From: CAVRQM01 sp963822705
GTDB taxonomy: Bacteria; Pseudomonadota; Alphaproteobacteria; Acetobacterales; Acetobacteraceae
Direction: 5' to 3'
DNA length: 64,000 nucleotides
Assembly (NCBI GenBank): GCA_963822705.1
Contig: CAWGIX010000010.1
Coordinates: 124,001-188,000 of the forward strand
Of this stretch, positions 38,858 to 49,400 are shown in pieces. Position numbers and translations under genes: made by a program. The notes below the pieces were generated by a model. It had not been told where the DNA came from. It was given only the letters and a program-made list of their open reading frames with translations, and did not search any database. Numbering within the stretch: position 1 is the first letter of the stretch; each line of letters begins with the position of its first letter.

Positions 38858-40162
38858 TCACGTCCCGGGAGAAGCTAGGCTCGGCGGCGGCGGTTCAATG
38901 ATGGACGCGACGTTGTCGCGGACCTCGAACAGCGCCAGCGCACGCCGCACCGAGCCGTCAGCGCCGAGGCCCAGCAGTCCGTCTACCCCCGGGAACCCGT
39001 CGGACCGCGTCAGTGCCGCCTGCAAAGGTCCCCCGCCTTGCACCGCGACCCGGGCGACGCTGGCCGCATCGTAGGCGAGGTCGGAGAGACCGGGCGCCGG
39101 CACCCCGTAACGGGCCATATATGCCTGGTCGAACGCGACGCGCAGGCCGGGATCGGGCGCGGCGAACCACGCCTCATTCAGCGCGGCTCCCGCCCGCTCG
39201 CGAGGATCGGCCCATAGCGCGGGCCCCAGCACGCGGACCGCGGGAGGGCCGACGGCGTCATGGTCGATGAAACTGGAGAGGAAGACGAGCCGCGAGCCGG
39301 TGTCGGCCAGGAGCAGCGCATCGAACGGTGGCGGCGCGGGGGGCTGGGCTTCGGCGGGCGGCGGAGGTGCCGTGCCGGGTGCGCCCGGAGGCACGTCCGG
39401 CTGAACCGGAGCGGCGGGCCGGCGCGCGTCGATGTCAGAAATCGCCCGCATGGCCTGCTCGATGCCTGCATTGCCGTTTTCGTGGAATCGGATCGTCGGC
39501 GGGGGCACGCCTGCTGCCGCGGTCGCCCGCGTCAGTGCCTGTGCCATGGCCTGGCCGAACTCGCTCTGCGGCAGTACCGCGGCGAACCGGGTTTTGCCCT
39601 GGTTGACCACTGCGGCAACCATCCGGCGCACCTGCTGGCCGGGGGTGATGCCGAGCGCCCAGACACCCGGCCGTGCCTGCGCCGGGTCCGACGTAAAAGC
39701 CAGCACCGGCACATGCGCGGCGAGGGCGGGAATCGCCGCGGCGGCGGTCTCCGGCGCGGTCAGCGGGCCGATCAACAGGGTGGCGCCCGCGGCGATCGCC
39801 TGCTGCGCCGCGCCGGACGCACCCTCGGGCGTGCCGCCGGTGTCGCGCACATCCAGTCTCGGGCTGCCCGGCCCCGCCAGAGCCAGCTGCGCCGCCTTGA
39901 CCAGCGCATCGCCGCGTTCCGCGTTGGGCCCGGTGAGCGGCGCCAGGATGGCGATTTCCGCGGTTGGCGGCCCGGCCGGTGGGAACGGCGCCTCGGCGGT
40001 CGGCGGGGTGCCGCCAGGATAGAGGATCGACGGCGGCCGCCCACCGGCATAGGTGGGCGCAACTTCCTCGATGCAGCCGCTCAGCAGCGACGCACCGAGC
40101 GCCATGCCGCCCAGGGCCAGCGGGCGCAGCAGCCCGGAGAGCACGAGTGTCCGACGCAGCAT
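38858..40162 (-). CDS. Penicillin-binding-protein activator (LpoA/LppC-like) lipoprotein
   Basis: This lipoprotein starts MLRRTLVLSGLLRPL with a GGAGG site; ATG 40177 is an alternative. The lipobox is SLLSGC. The mature protein is a type I periplasmic-binding fold: TAEIAILAPLTGPNAERGDAL, ATLLIGPLTAPETAAAAI, VWALGITPGQQVRRMVAAVV and ARYGVPAPGLSDLAYDAA. A Pro-rich insertion (PPGAPGTAPPPPAEAQPPAP) sits in the middle. Proteins of this family activate PBP1-type synthases from the outer membrane in gammaproteobacteria; the alphaproteobacterial role is less clear. It is divergent from and overlaps the rsmI start, the common neighbour of this gene. Confidence 0.85.
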   Translation of the reverse strand: MLRRTLVLSGLLRPLALGGMALGASLLSGCIEEVAPTYAGGRPPSILYPGGTPPTAEAPFPPAGPPTAEIAILAPLTGPNAERGDALVKAAQLALAGPGSPRLDVRDTGGTPEGASGAAQQAIAAGATLLIGPLTAPETAAAAIPALAAHVPVLAFTSDPAQARPGVWALGITPGQQVRRMVAAVVNQGKTRFAAVLPQSEFGQAMAQALTRATAAAGVPPPTIRFHENGNAGIEQAMRAISDIDARRPAAPVQPDVPPGAPGTAPPPPAEAQPPAPPPFDALLLADTGSRLVFLSSFIDHDAVGPPAVRVLGPALWADPRERAGAALNEAWFAAPDPGLRVAFDQAYMARYGVPAPGLSDLAYDAASVARVAVQGGGPLQAALTRSDGFPGVDGLLGLGADGSVRRALALFEVRDNVASIIEPPPPSLASPGT

Positions 40163-41073
40163 CCGACGATCCTCCATCTCACTCCGTACCTTACCCGGCT
40201 CCGAACGGCCTTGTGCTGGTTCCGACGCCCATCGGCAATCTCGGCGATATGTCGTCCCGTGCTGCGGCGGCGCTGCGAGAGGCGGATTTGGTTCTATGCG
40301 AGGATACGCGTGTCACGGCGCGCCTTTGCGCGGCGCTCGGCATCGCGGCGAAATTTTTACCGCTGCACGAGCACAACGAGGATTCCCGCATTCCCGCCGT
40401 GCTGACGGCCTTGCGCGAGGGCCGGCGGATCGCCGTGGTGGCCGATGCCGGAATGCCGCTGCTGTCGGACCCCGGCTACCGCCTGGTGCGCGCGGCGATC
40501 GCGGCCGGACTGCCGGTCTCGGCGTTGCCCGGCCCACACGCGGCGACGCTGGCGCTGGTACTGTCCGGCCTGCCGCCGCATCCGTACCTGTTCCTGGGTT
40601 TTGCGCCCCCCCGCTCCGCCGCTCGCCGCGCCTCGTTCGCGGCGCTGCGCGGTGCAGAAGAAGCCGGACTGCGGGCGACCCTGATCTGGCACGAGGCCCC
40701 GCATCGGCTGGCCGGATTTCTGGGTGATCTGCTCGCGGTGTTCGGCGACCGCCCGGCGGCGGTGGCGCGCGAACTGACCAAGCATTTCGAAGAGGTCCGG
40801 CGCGACGGCGTAGCCGCCCTGGCCGCCCACTATGCATCCATTCCCGTGCGCGGCGAGGTGACCGTGGTGGTCGGCCCCGCACCGGAGGCGGAGCGCGCCA
40901 AAACCGCTTCGCCCGATACGGCGCTACGCGCCGCGATCGACGCCGGCAAGTCGCTGAAGCAGGCGGTGGCGGAGGTGACCGCGGCGACGGGTCTGCCGCG
41001 GCGTCAGGTTTATGCCCGGGCCCTGGCGCTTGCCTTCGGACCGGGTTCGGCCGCGGCGAAGCCGGACGGCTAG
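40147..41073 (+). CDS. rsmI: 16S rRNA (cytidine1402-2'-O)-methyltransferase
   Basis: This 308-residue tetrapyrrole-methylase-fold enzyme has GLVLVPTPIGNLGDMSSRA, LVLCEDTRVTARL, VADAGMPLLSDPGYRLV and LPGPHAATLALVLSGLP, characteristic of RsmI. It 2'-O-methylates C1402 in 16S rRNA using SAM. GTG 40147 is the likely start, 30 bases inside the divergent lipoprotein gene region, because no closer start precedes the conserved GLVLVPTPIGN. yraN, often the next gene, is absent. Confidence 0.92.
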   Translation: MSDAASDDPPSHSVPYPAPNGLVLVPTPIGNLGDMSSRAAAALREADLVLCEDTRVTARLCAALGIAAKFLPLHEHNEDSRIPAVLTALREGRRIAVVADAGMPLLSDPGYRLVRAAIAAGLPVSALPGPHAATLALVLSGLPPHPYLFLGFAPPRSAARRASFAALRGAEEAGLRATLIWHEAPHRLAGFLGDLLAVFGDRPAAVARELTKHFEEVRRDGVAALAAHYASIPVRGEVTVVVGPAPEAERAKTASPDTALRAAIDAGKSLKQAVAEVTAATGLPRRQVYARALALAFGPGSAAAKPDG

Positions 41074-41089
41074 TGAATCGGCGCGTGAA

Positions 41090-41224
41090 TCAATGTCCGG
41101 TCGGATGGCCGTGCTCGGCCACCTCCCAGTTGTTCGGGTCCGGCGGCCCCGTGTAGGGCAACACCCCGCAGGCAGCGAGTCCGATCAGCAGCGCCAGCAG
41201 CGATACCGTCCTAAGGGTGGCCAT
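41090..41224 (-). CDS. Small lipoprotein, 44 residues
   Basis: MATLRTVSLLALLIGLAAC provides a signal segment with a lipobox Cys, then a 25-residue tail GVLPYTGPPDPNNWEVAEHG ending HPTGH. It is too short for a domain. The lipobox and ATG 41224 with upstream GGAG (gccatgctccgctcccc on the plus strand) support a real gene of unknown role. It is convergent with rsmI. Confidence 0.6.
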   Translation of the reverse strand: MATLRTVSLLALLIGLAACGVLPYTGPPDPNNWEVAEHGHPTGH

Positions 41225-41327
41225 GCTCCGCTCCCCGGTTCCGGACCGCGTGCCGCCGGCCCATCCCCCGGCTATTGCACCTTGCACCCGGATTGCGCCA
41301 GCCAGCCCAGCCGGACCCCCTGTGAGC

Positions 41328-41969
41328 CTACAGTAGTCGCCGGCGAAGGCTCCCCGCCATTGTCTGAAGGATGAGGCAGCAGGAGGCCGCACCCGCGTCC
41401 AGCACGCCGCGCGACCGCTCCCCCAGCCGGGCGGACCGGCCGATTTTGGCCACCATGTCCTTCGTCGAATCCCGTCCCTGCTCCGCCGCCGCAGCCATCG
41501 CCTCGAGGCACAGGGCAAAATTCTGGCCCTGCGCCTGCGCGGTGTCGAACGCCTCGGCGGCGGGAATCAGCGTGTCCAGCAGCGTCTTGTCGCCACGCTT
41601 CGCCGACCCGAGGTCCTGCACCCCGGCCAGTCCCGCATGCAGCATCTTGGAGAACAGCGGCGCATCCAGGGTCTCGGCACCGGCGATCGCGCCCGCCATG
41701 TCGATGAAGAACGTGCCATACAGCGGCCCCATGGAGCCGCCAATGCCCTCCAGCAGCGTCTCGCCCAGCGTCGCCATGGCCTGGGCGAGGCTGCCGGAAC
41801 CGTCGCCGATCGCCTCGCCGGCGCGGGAAAAACCCTTGCTCATGTTGATGCCGTGGTCGCCGTCGCCGATGGCGCCGTCGATCTCGCTCAGCCACGCCCG
41901 GTTGGCGTTGATCGCCGCCACCAGATCGAGCACCACGCTCCCGCTATCGGCCAGACGCAGGCCGTTCAC
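41328..41969 (-). CDS. dhaL: Dihydroxyacetone kinase-type subunit DhaL (ADP-binding)
   Basis: GTG 41969 overlaps the dhaK stop (GTGA). The 213-residue protein shows the DhaL nucleotide/Mg site EIDGAIGDGDHGINMSKGF, then LLEGIGGSMGPLYGTFF, GDKTLLDTLIPAAEAF and a C-terminal LDAGAASCCLIL. It is the ATP- or ADP-binding half of a two-subunit ketose kinase. No DhaM phosphotransferase gene is present, so an ATP-dependent form is likely. Confidence 0.9.
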   Translation of the reverse strand: MNGLRLADSGSVVLDLVAAINANRAWLSEIDGAIGDGDHGINMSKGFSRAGEAIGDGSGSLAQAMATLGETLLEGIGGSMGPLYGTFFIDMAGAIAGAETLDAPLFSKMLHAGLAGVQDLGSAKRGDKTLLDTLIPAAEAFDTAQAQGQNFALCLEAMAAAAEQGRDSTKDMVAKIGRSARLGERSRGVLDAGAASCCLILQTMAGSLRRRLL

Positions 41970-42970
41970 GGCGCCACTTTGACCAAGCCTAGGCAACGCG
42001 CCGGACGCGCGATCAGCCTGTCCAACTCACCGTCGAGCCGCATCACGGTCAACGTTACGCCCATCATGTCCAGCGACGTGAACAGGTTGCCCACGAAAAC
42101 ATGCCGCACCCGCAAGCCGCGCTCTTCAAGCACCTGCGCCACTCGGTCGAAAAAGATGTACAACTCCATCACCGGCGTGGCGCCCAGGCCGGAGACCAGT
42201 GCCGCCACGTCCGCTCCGCGCTCGAACGGTAGGTCGGACAAGATCCGGTCCAGCATCAGATCGGCCATTTCGCGGGCCGTCTTTGTGTCGGTAACCTCCA
42301 CCCCGGGCTCGCCGTGATGGCCTATCCCAACCTCCATCTGTCCGTCGGCAATGGAAAAATTCGGCTTTCCGACCGCGGGAATGGTGCAGGCGGACAGCCC
42401 GATGCCCAGGCTGCGGGTGCTGTCGATGGCTTTCTGGGCGGCCGCGACCACGCCCTCCAGGTCCATTCCCTCTTCCGCGGCGGCGCCGCCCACCTTCCAC
42501 ATCAAAATCTCGCCCGCGACGCCGCGGCGCTTTTCCAATTCGCCCTTGGGTGCGGAGGCCACGTCGTCGTTGGCGACCACTGTCTTGACCGCGAGGCCCC
42601 GGGCGCCGGCCTGCCTGGTCGCCATTTTGACGTTCATATTGTCGCCGGCATAGTTGCCGTATAGGCAGGCAACGCCTCGACCGCCATCGGCCGCGGCGAA
42701 CGCGTCCGCAAAACTTTTGGCGGTCGGCGAGGAAAAAATCTCCCCGATGGCCACCGCGTCCACCATGCCCGGGCCGATATAGCCCAGGAACGCGGGCTCG
42801 TGGCCGCTGCCCCCGCCGGTCACCACCCCCACCTTGCCCGGGCGCGGCGCGCCCGACGCGCGCAACACGCGCGGATTGCCGGTCGCCGCCAGCAGGTCCG
42901 GATGCGCGCGCAGGTAGCCTCTGAGGGCGTCCTCCACGACCAGATCGGGATCGTTAATGATTCGGTTCAT
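41966..42970 (-). CDS. dhaK: Dihydroxyacetone kinase-type subunit DhaK (substrate-binding)
   Basis: This 334-residue protein has KVGVVTGGGSGHEPAFLGYI, GEIFSSPTAKSFADAF, LYGNYAGDNMNVKMA, and GIGHHGEPGVEV with the His that binds the ketose covalently as a hemiaminal. The lengths of DhaK and DhaL match the separate-subunit bacterial kinases. The divergently transcribed rpiB-like isomerase 139 bases away suggests that the substrate may be a tetrulose or another ketose rather than dihydroxyacetone itself. Confidence 0.92.
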   Translation of the reverse strand: MNRIINDPDLVVEDALRGYLRAHPDLLAATGNPRVLRASGAPRPGKVGVVTGGGSGHEPAFLGYIGPGMVDAVAIGEIFSSPTAKSFADAFAAADGGRGVACLYGNYAGDNMNVKMATRQAGARGLAVKTVVANDDVASAPKGELEKRRGVAGEILMWKVGGAAAEEGMDLEGVVAAAQKAIDSTRSLGIGLSACTIPAVGKPNFSIADGQMEVGIGHHGEPGVEVTDTKTAREMADLMLDRILSDLPFERGADVAALVSGLGATPVMELYIFFDRVAQVLEERGLRVRHVFVGNLFTSLDMMGVTLTVMRLDGELDRLIARPARCLGLVKVAP

Positions 42971-43109
42971 CCAGCGCGCCTTCCGGCCTGCTTCGTCCGC
43001 CGACCTACTGGATGCTGCAGCCGCAGTCGATGACGAAATTACGGCTCAGGCGAACTCTTGACGACCTCATCGGTCCGCCATCATGTCAGCCCGGCCACGG
43101 AGGCGTGCA

Positions 43110-43585
43110 ATGAACCTTGCCATCGGCTGCGACGAGGCCGCCTACGACCTGAAGGAACTGCTCAGGCGCATGCTGGAGGAGCAGGGCCACGCGGTGCAGG
43201 ATTACGGGACAAGGGCGGGCGAAGCCGCAGCCTATCCGGACGTTGCGATCGCGGTGGCCGAGGCGGTAGCAGGCGGTCAGCATGAACGCGCCGTGCTGCT
43301 GTGCGGCACCGGGATCGGGGTCGCGATCAGCGCCAACAAGGTGCCCGGCATCCGCGCCGCCCAGACGCACGACACCTACTCGGCCGAGCGCGCTCGAAAA
43401 AGCAACAATGCCCAGATCATCTGCCTGGGTGCCCGGGTCGTGGGTCCCGAACTCGCCAAGTCGATCGTGACGGCGTACCTCGCCAGCGAGACCAGGGGGG
43501 CCGGTCGGCGCCGAAGGTAGATAAGATCGTGGCCTACGAACGTCGCAACGCGCAGCACCATCAAGCACCTGCCCGTGCCGCCTAG
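43110..43585 (+). CDS. RpiB/LacAB-type sugar-phosphate isomerase (C-terminal frameshift)
   Basis: Starts MNLAIGCDEAAYDLKELLRR with GGAGG six bases upstream. RpiB motifs: VQDYGTRAGEAAAYPD, ERAVLLCGTGIGVAISANK (catalytic Cys and oxyanion hole) and AAQTHDTYSAERARKSNNAQ. As read it stops at 43520, but one more G in the G6 tract at 43495-43500 restores the family C-terminus GGRSAPKVDKIVAYE and a stop at 43585. It interconverts aldose and ketose phosphates. Divergence from dhaKL suggests joint action on one pathway, possibly tetritol-derived tetruloses. Confidence 0.88.
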
Positions 43586-43835
43586 CGGAGCGAGCGCAAC
43601 CGGCAATCCTCGATCCGTTCCGACGCCTTGACTTGATGTCCGCGCCGGCGGGCATTTACGGGCGGTGCCCGCGGGCCTAGATGGTGCCGCGTCGACCGGC
43701 CGCCGGTGGCCGCCTCTCGCATCCGCAGCGGAGCCGAAATCCATTTCTGAGAGTTCGAGATTTCCCTCGCAGGCAGTAGCTGCAAGTCCGGACACCGATC
43801 TGGCCGGAATCGGATGGCGTGCTCGGCGACGGCTG

Positions 43836-46409
43836 ATGACGCAACGCGAGCTGCTACTGCACAGCGAGCTGTTCGATGCGGACTGGTACGCAAGCCAGGG
43901 ATTCCGGCAGGCGGGAGAAGCGAACGACCCAGCGCTGCACTATCTGATGCATGGCGCGTATCGGGGCATCAACCCAAGCCCGCGGTTCAGGACCCGAAGC
44001 CTATTACGCCGCCAATCCGGACGTGGCGGCCGCAGAGTTCAACCCTCTGGCGCATTACCTCATGTACGGGCGCGGCGAGGGACGCGCTTTGACACCGGAG
44101 GCGGCCGGAGTGCGCCGGCCACGGCCGCTACCGCCGCTGCCGCGGCGAATGCTGCAACGCTTGCGCGGATTGTTGCGGCCCGGCCTGGGCTCTGCGCAGG
44201 TGCTGCAGCCCACCGTAACGGACGGGTTCATCGACAGCGCAATGCTGCGGCCCGTATCCGGACATTTGCCGACGGGCTGGGTGCTGCTGCACCTGCCCCC
44301 CTCGATCAGCCGTCTGAGCTTGCGACTGATGACCGACAGCGGCATGTGCGAGATGCCTCTGCCTGCCGGCCCGAAGCCCTCCGCGGCCCTGGTGCGGCTG
44401 CCCGATGCGCCGGCAGCCATCGCGCTGGCGTACGGTGCGCGGGGCGGTACCGGAATGGGCTTTTCGGACCTTCCCGCCTATGTTCTGGCCCGCGAGATCG
44501 GTCCCCTCGAGGCAAGGCTGCGGCTGCTTTGCGATTGGCCGGGAACGCTCGGCGAGTTCTGTCGACAGCTTGGCAAGCAGGGGCCTCGCCGCGTGCTCGA
44601 CGCCCTCGCGCGCGAGCACAGTCCGGGCAGGATCGGCCGATATCAGGAGTGGATCGACCACTACGACGCGCCGCCGCGATTGCGGGGTGCGACTATGCGG
44701 GCGCGATCCGCAGCTATGCAGGATGCACCGCAGTTTTCGGTGATCGTTCCCACATTCAATACGACCGCGTCGGCGCTGCGCGACATGATCGGCTCCGTGC
44801 GGGCCCAGTTGTATCCGCACTGGCAGCTGTGCATTGCCGACGATGCCTCCACCGCCCCGCATGTGCGCTCGATCCTGACCGAGGCCGCGGCCGAGGAGCC
44901 GCGAATTCGTCTCGCCTTGCGCGAACGCAACGGCAACATCGCCGCGGCTTCCAACTCGGCGCTGGAGCTGGCGACCGGCGACTTCGCCGCATTGCTGGAC
45001 CACGACGACCTGATCCCGCCGCATGCGCTGCTGGCCATGGCCGAGGCGATCAAGCGGCAGCCGCGTGTCGATCTGCTGTATTCCGACGAAGACAAGCTCG
45101 ACGCGGAAGGCCGCCGCTACGGGCCCTATTTCAAACCTGACTACAGTCCCGAGCTGCTGCAAGGTCAGAACGTAATCAGCCATTTGGGAGTCTATCGGCT
45201 GTCGACAGTGCGCGCCCTCGGCGGCTTTCGCGAGGGTTTCGATGGCAGCCAGGACTACGACCTGGCGCTACGGGTCGCGGCGCGCACCAGCCATCCGATC
45301 GTGCACGTGCCGCACGTGCTGTATCACTGGCGTGTCTATGCGGGCGCCCAAACCTTTTCTTCGACCCAGATCGATCGTGCTTCGGCTGCGGCACGGCGCG
45401 CCATTCGCGAGCAAGCGGAATGACTGGGCGAAGCAGTCGAGGTCGTGCGCGGCGTGGCGCACTACCATCGGGTGGTGCGTGCCGCACCGCCCACCTGTCC
45501 GCAGGTGACTGCGATCGTGCCGACCCGCGATCACGTCGACGTGCTGCGGGAATGCATCGCTGGCCTGTTGGACGGCACCGATTACCCTGCGCTGGAAGTC
45601 ATTGTCGTCGACAACGACAGCATCGAGCCTGCAACCCACGCGTTTCTCGCCCAGTGCGCCCGCCGTGGCGTGCGCGTGCTGAACTGGCCAGGCCCCTTCA
45701 ATTATTCAGCCATCAACAATTTCGCCGCCCGTCACGCATCGCGGGGAGATTCTCCTGCTGCTGAATAGCGATGTCTCGATGCGCGATCGGGGCTGGCTGC
45801 GTGAACTGGTGTCGCATGCCATGCGTCCAGGCATCGGCGCCGTGGGGGCCCGGCTGCTCTATCCCGATGGCACAGTGCAGCACGCCGGAGTGGTCGTCGG
45901 GATGGGTGGCGTCGCGGGGCATGTTCAGGTCGGCGCGCCGGGCGACGACCCCGGCTATTTCGGGTGGCTGATGATGACGCGCGAGGTGTCGGCCGTGACC
46001 GCCGCCTGCCTCGCGGTATCACGCCGCCATTTCGAGCTGGCGGGGGGTCTGGACGAGAAAAACCTTCCGGTGGCGTTCAACGACGTGGATTTCTGCCTGC
46101 GCCTGCGCGAAGCGGGACTGCGCAATATCTGGACGCCGCACGCCGAGCTGGTGCACCATCGAATCCAAAACTCGGGGCAGTGATTTCACCCCCGAACGCA
46201 TCGAAGGATTCCGCGCCGAGGTCGCCTATATGGAGCGTCGCTGGGCGCACGAGCTGCCAAGAGACCCGTTCTACAATCCGAACCTATCCCTGGCCACTCC
46301 GGTCCCCACTCCCGCGTTTCCGCCTCGCGTGCCACGGATATGGTCCGGCTGGGACACCGAGGCCGCCGTGACGGGCGAGCCGATACGCGCCACCGCGGCG
46401 GCCCGGTAG
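43836..46409 (+). CDS. Two-domain GT2 glycosyltransferase for surface glycan (frameshifts and one in-frame stop)
   Basis: Starts MTQRELLLHSELFDADWYA. Two copies of a short Y/F-ANPDVA module (YYAANPDVAAAEFNPLAHYL) precede a GT2 domain with FSVIVPTFNTTASALRDMI, CIADDAST and LLDHDDLIPPHAL (DxD-type site). A second GT2 domain follows: TAIVPTRDHVDVLRECIAGL, VIVVDNDS, LLLLNSDVSM and NDVDFCLRLREAG. Breaks near 43985, 45745 and 46155 and an in-frame TGA at 45421-45423 interrupt it, yet conserved sequence is continuous across all. The tail MERRWAHELPRDPFYNPNLS is typical of this family of rhamnan/O-antigen transferases. Confidence 0.85.
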
Positions 46410-46442
46410 GGATCCCGACCCACCCCTGTTGCGAGATCCAGA

Positions 46443-49400
46443 ATGAACGACGCGCTATTGGCTCCTCCAGCTTCCGAGGAGCCGGTGAGCCGGGTACTAA
46501 GCGCGCACCTGGACGCAATGTTTTGGCGGCCTTTGCGCCTGGGCGTGGACAGCGCCTGGTATGGACACCTGCCCTTCGCGCATTGGCTGGTCGCCAGCAT
46601 GCATCCGCGCGTCCTCGTCGAACTCGGCACTCATGCCGGCGTGTCCTACTGCGGCTTTTGCGAAGCTGTACAGCGCGCGAACCTCGATACGCGCTGTCTC
46701 GCCGTGGATACCTGGACCGGCGACGACCACGCCGGCTTTTACGGCGAGGAAGTCTACCAGGATTTGCGTGTCTTCCACGACGCCCGCTATGCCGGTTTTT
46801 CGACTTTGTTGCGCACCACGTTCGACGCGGCGCTGGCCTATGTCGCGGATGCCAGCATCGACCTGCTGCACATCGATGGCCGCCACGCTTATGAGGACGT
46901 GCGGCACGATTTCGACAGCTGGCGGCCCAAACTGTCGCGGCGCGCGGTGGTGCTGTTCCACGACACCTGCGTGCGCGAACGGGGTTTTGGCGTTTGGCGC
47001 CTCTGGGCGGAGCAATCGTCCGGTGCCCCGCATTTCGAGTTTTTGCACTGCCATGGGCTGGGGGTGCTGTGCATAGGCGACGCGCCGCCCGCGTCGGTCG
47101 CGGCGCTGTGCCAGCTTGCGCCGGCATCGGTGGCGCAGGTCCGCGAACGCTTCGCGGTGTTGGGCGAGCGCTGGATGCTCGAGAGCGCCAGCCGGCGGCT
47201 GGAAAGCGCGCTGTCCGAGCAACGTGCGCATGTTGCTTCGATCGAGAGCAAATTCCGCGAACTGGAGGGGTACGCCTCCGCGCTCGCCGGGGCGGACGGG
47301 CAGCGGGTTCCGGCACGGGCCGAGCTGCGCGCCGCGCTCTCTCGGGCCAGCGTGGCGGAGCAGGAAGCGCGTCTTGCCGCCCAGGCATTGGCGCAGGCCC
47401 AGGCGAGAACCGCCGTGGCCGAAACGCTTGCCGCCCATGAACTCGCTCAGGCGCAGGCGAGAAACGCCTTGGCAGAGACGCTTGCGCGGGAGCTGGCGCA
47501 GGTTCGGGCGGATGCCGGAGCCTCGCAAGCGCAGGCGGTTGCCCTGAGCGAACAAGTGCTGGCACTGCGCCGCGAGCGGGAGGCCATTCTTGCCTCGCGC
47601 TCCTGGCGCGTGACGCAGCCGCTACGGGCCGCGGGCGGATTGCTGCAGCGCTCGCCCACCTCCTCCGCCGACCCGCTCGAGGACGACCGGCGTCAGCTGC
47701 TGTCTGCGCCTGAGCCCGCCGCCGAAGGGCAATCCACCTCGGCGGACTGGCAGCCGAGCAACTCGGCCCCGGCGCCAGCCGACAAATCGGAACGCGAGGT
47801 GGAGGCGGAGCCAGGCGATGTGTCGCCGTCGCCGGACGCCCCAGTGCCGACGGAGTCCGGTGCGGCGCACGCGGCCGAGCTGCCGGCACGCCGCCCGCGC
47901 GTGCTGTTCGCCGCCGGCGAACCGGGCACGCCGGGATGCATCTATCGCTGCATCCGCTACGCCGAGAGCGCCGCCTCGCTGGGGTGGGATTCGGGGTGGA
48001 AGGAATACGCCGCGGTCAATCCGCAAGACCTGATCGGCACCGATCTGGTGGTGCTGTGGCGCGTCACCTGGAGCGAACACGTTGCAGGCGTGATCGAGCA
48101 CGTCCACAAATTCGGCGGCCGCGTGGCGCTCGACCTGGATGACCTGATGATCCGCCCGGATCTGGCGCGCGTCGAATTCATCGACCTCGATCCGTTCCAT
48201 CAGCTGGTCGGAGCAGCATGTGCGCGCCATGTTCGGCGGCATCTTGCAGGTGCTGGAACAGGTCGATTTCGGCATTGCCACCACGGCCGAACTCGCCGCT
48301 GAAATGCGCCGTTGGCAGAAGGCCGCCTACGTGCTGCCGAACGGTTTTGACGCGGAAACGCTACGCCGCTCGCGCATGGCCGCGCGCCGGCGTGCCGTGG
48401 AGCCGCAGGACGGACTGGTGCGGATCGGCTACGCCACCGGCTCGCGCACGCATCAGCGCGACATGGCCCAGGCCGCGGGCGCACTCGCCGCGGTCATGCG
48501 CGCGCGCCCGCAGGTGCAAGTCGTGTGCTTCCGTTTTCCGGCCGACAACCAGGGTTTTGTCATGTTCGACGAGTTCCCCGAGTTCGCCGACCTGATGGAT
48601 CGGATCGAGTGGCGCATGCTGGTCGCGCTGGAGGATCTGCCCGACGAGCTGGCACGCTTCGACATCAACATAGCCCCGCTGCAAACCGGCAACCCGTTCG
48701 TCGAGGCCAAGAGCGAGCTGAAATATTTCGAGGCCGCCATTGCCGGCGTGCCGACCGTCGCTTCGCCCACCGGCCCCTATCGTCGCGCCATGGTGGATGG
48801 CCATACCGGTTTCTTGGCTGCCGACCCGGCACAGTGGGAATCCGCATTGCTGCGTCTGGTCGATGACCCGGCGCTGCGTCGGCGCATCGCCGTCAATGCC
48901 TGCAACGACGTGATCTGGCAATTCGGGCCGCAGCGGCGCGCCGACTTGCTGCGCCGCTTCCTGGAGCAGCATCGCGGCGGCGACCGCCCGCAGGACGGCG
49001 CCGCCCTTGGCCGCGCGTTTGCCCTAGGCTTGCAGGTGGATCCGCCGAACCCGCCGCGCGTAACCCCGGTGCAGGCCACCGATACCCTGTTCGCCCACGA
49101 TCGTCTCGGCGAGGCGGAGGTCACCGTCGTCATCGCCTCCTACAACTACGCCGACACCATTCAGGAGGCGCTGGAGTCGGTGCGGATGCAAACTCTGCCG
49201 ACGCTGGACCTGGTCATCGTGGACGACTGCTCGCCGGATCCGGACACTTTGGAGCAGATCATGGATTGGGCGCACGCCCATGCCGCCCAATTCAACCGTC
49301 TCGTGGTATTGCGGCATCGTGAAAACGCAGGTCTGGGCGGCACTCGCAACACCGGGTTCTCTTATGCCGAAACGCCCTACGTGCTGCCGCTCGATGCCGA

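Noticed and set aside
43586..43835. Possible small gene between the rpiB-like gene and the glycosyltransferase
   Set aside because: Open frames exist but lack a ribosome site and any family-like sequence; GC-rich noise is the simpler reading.
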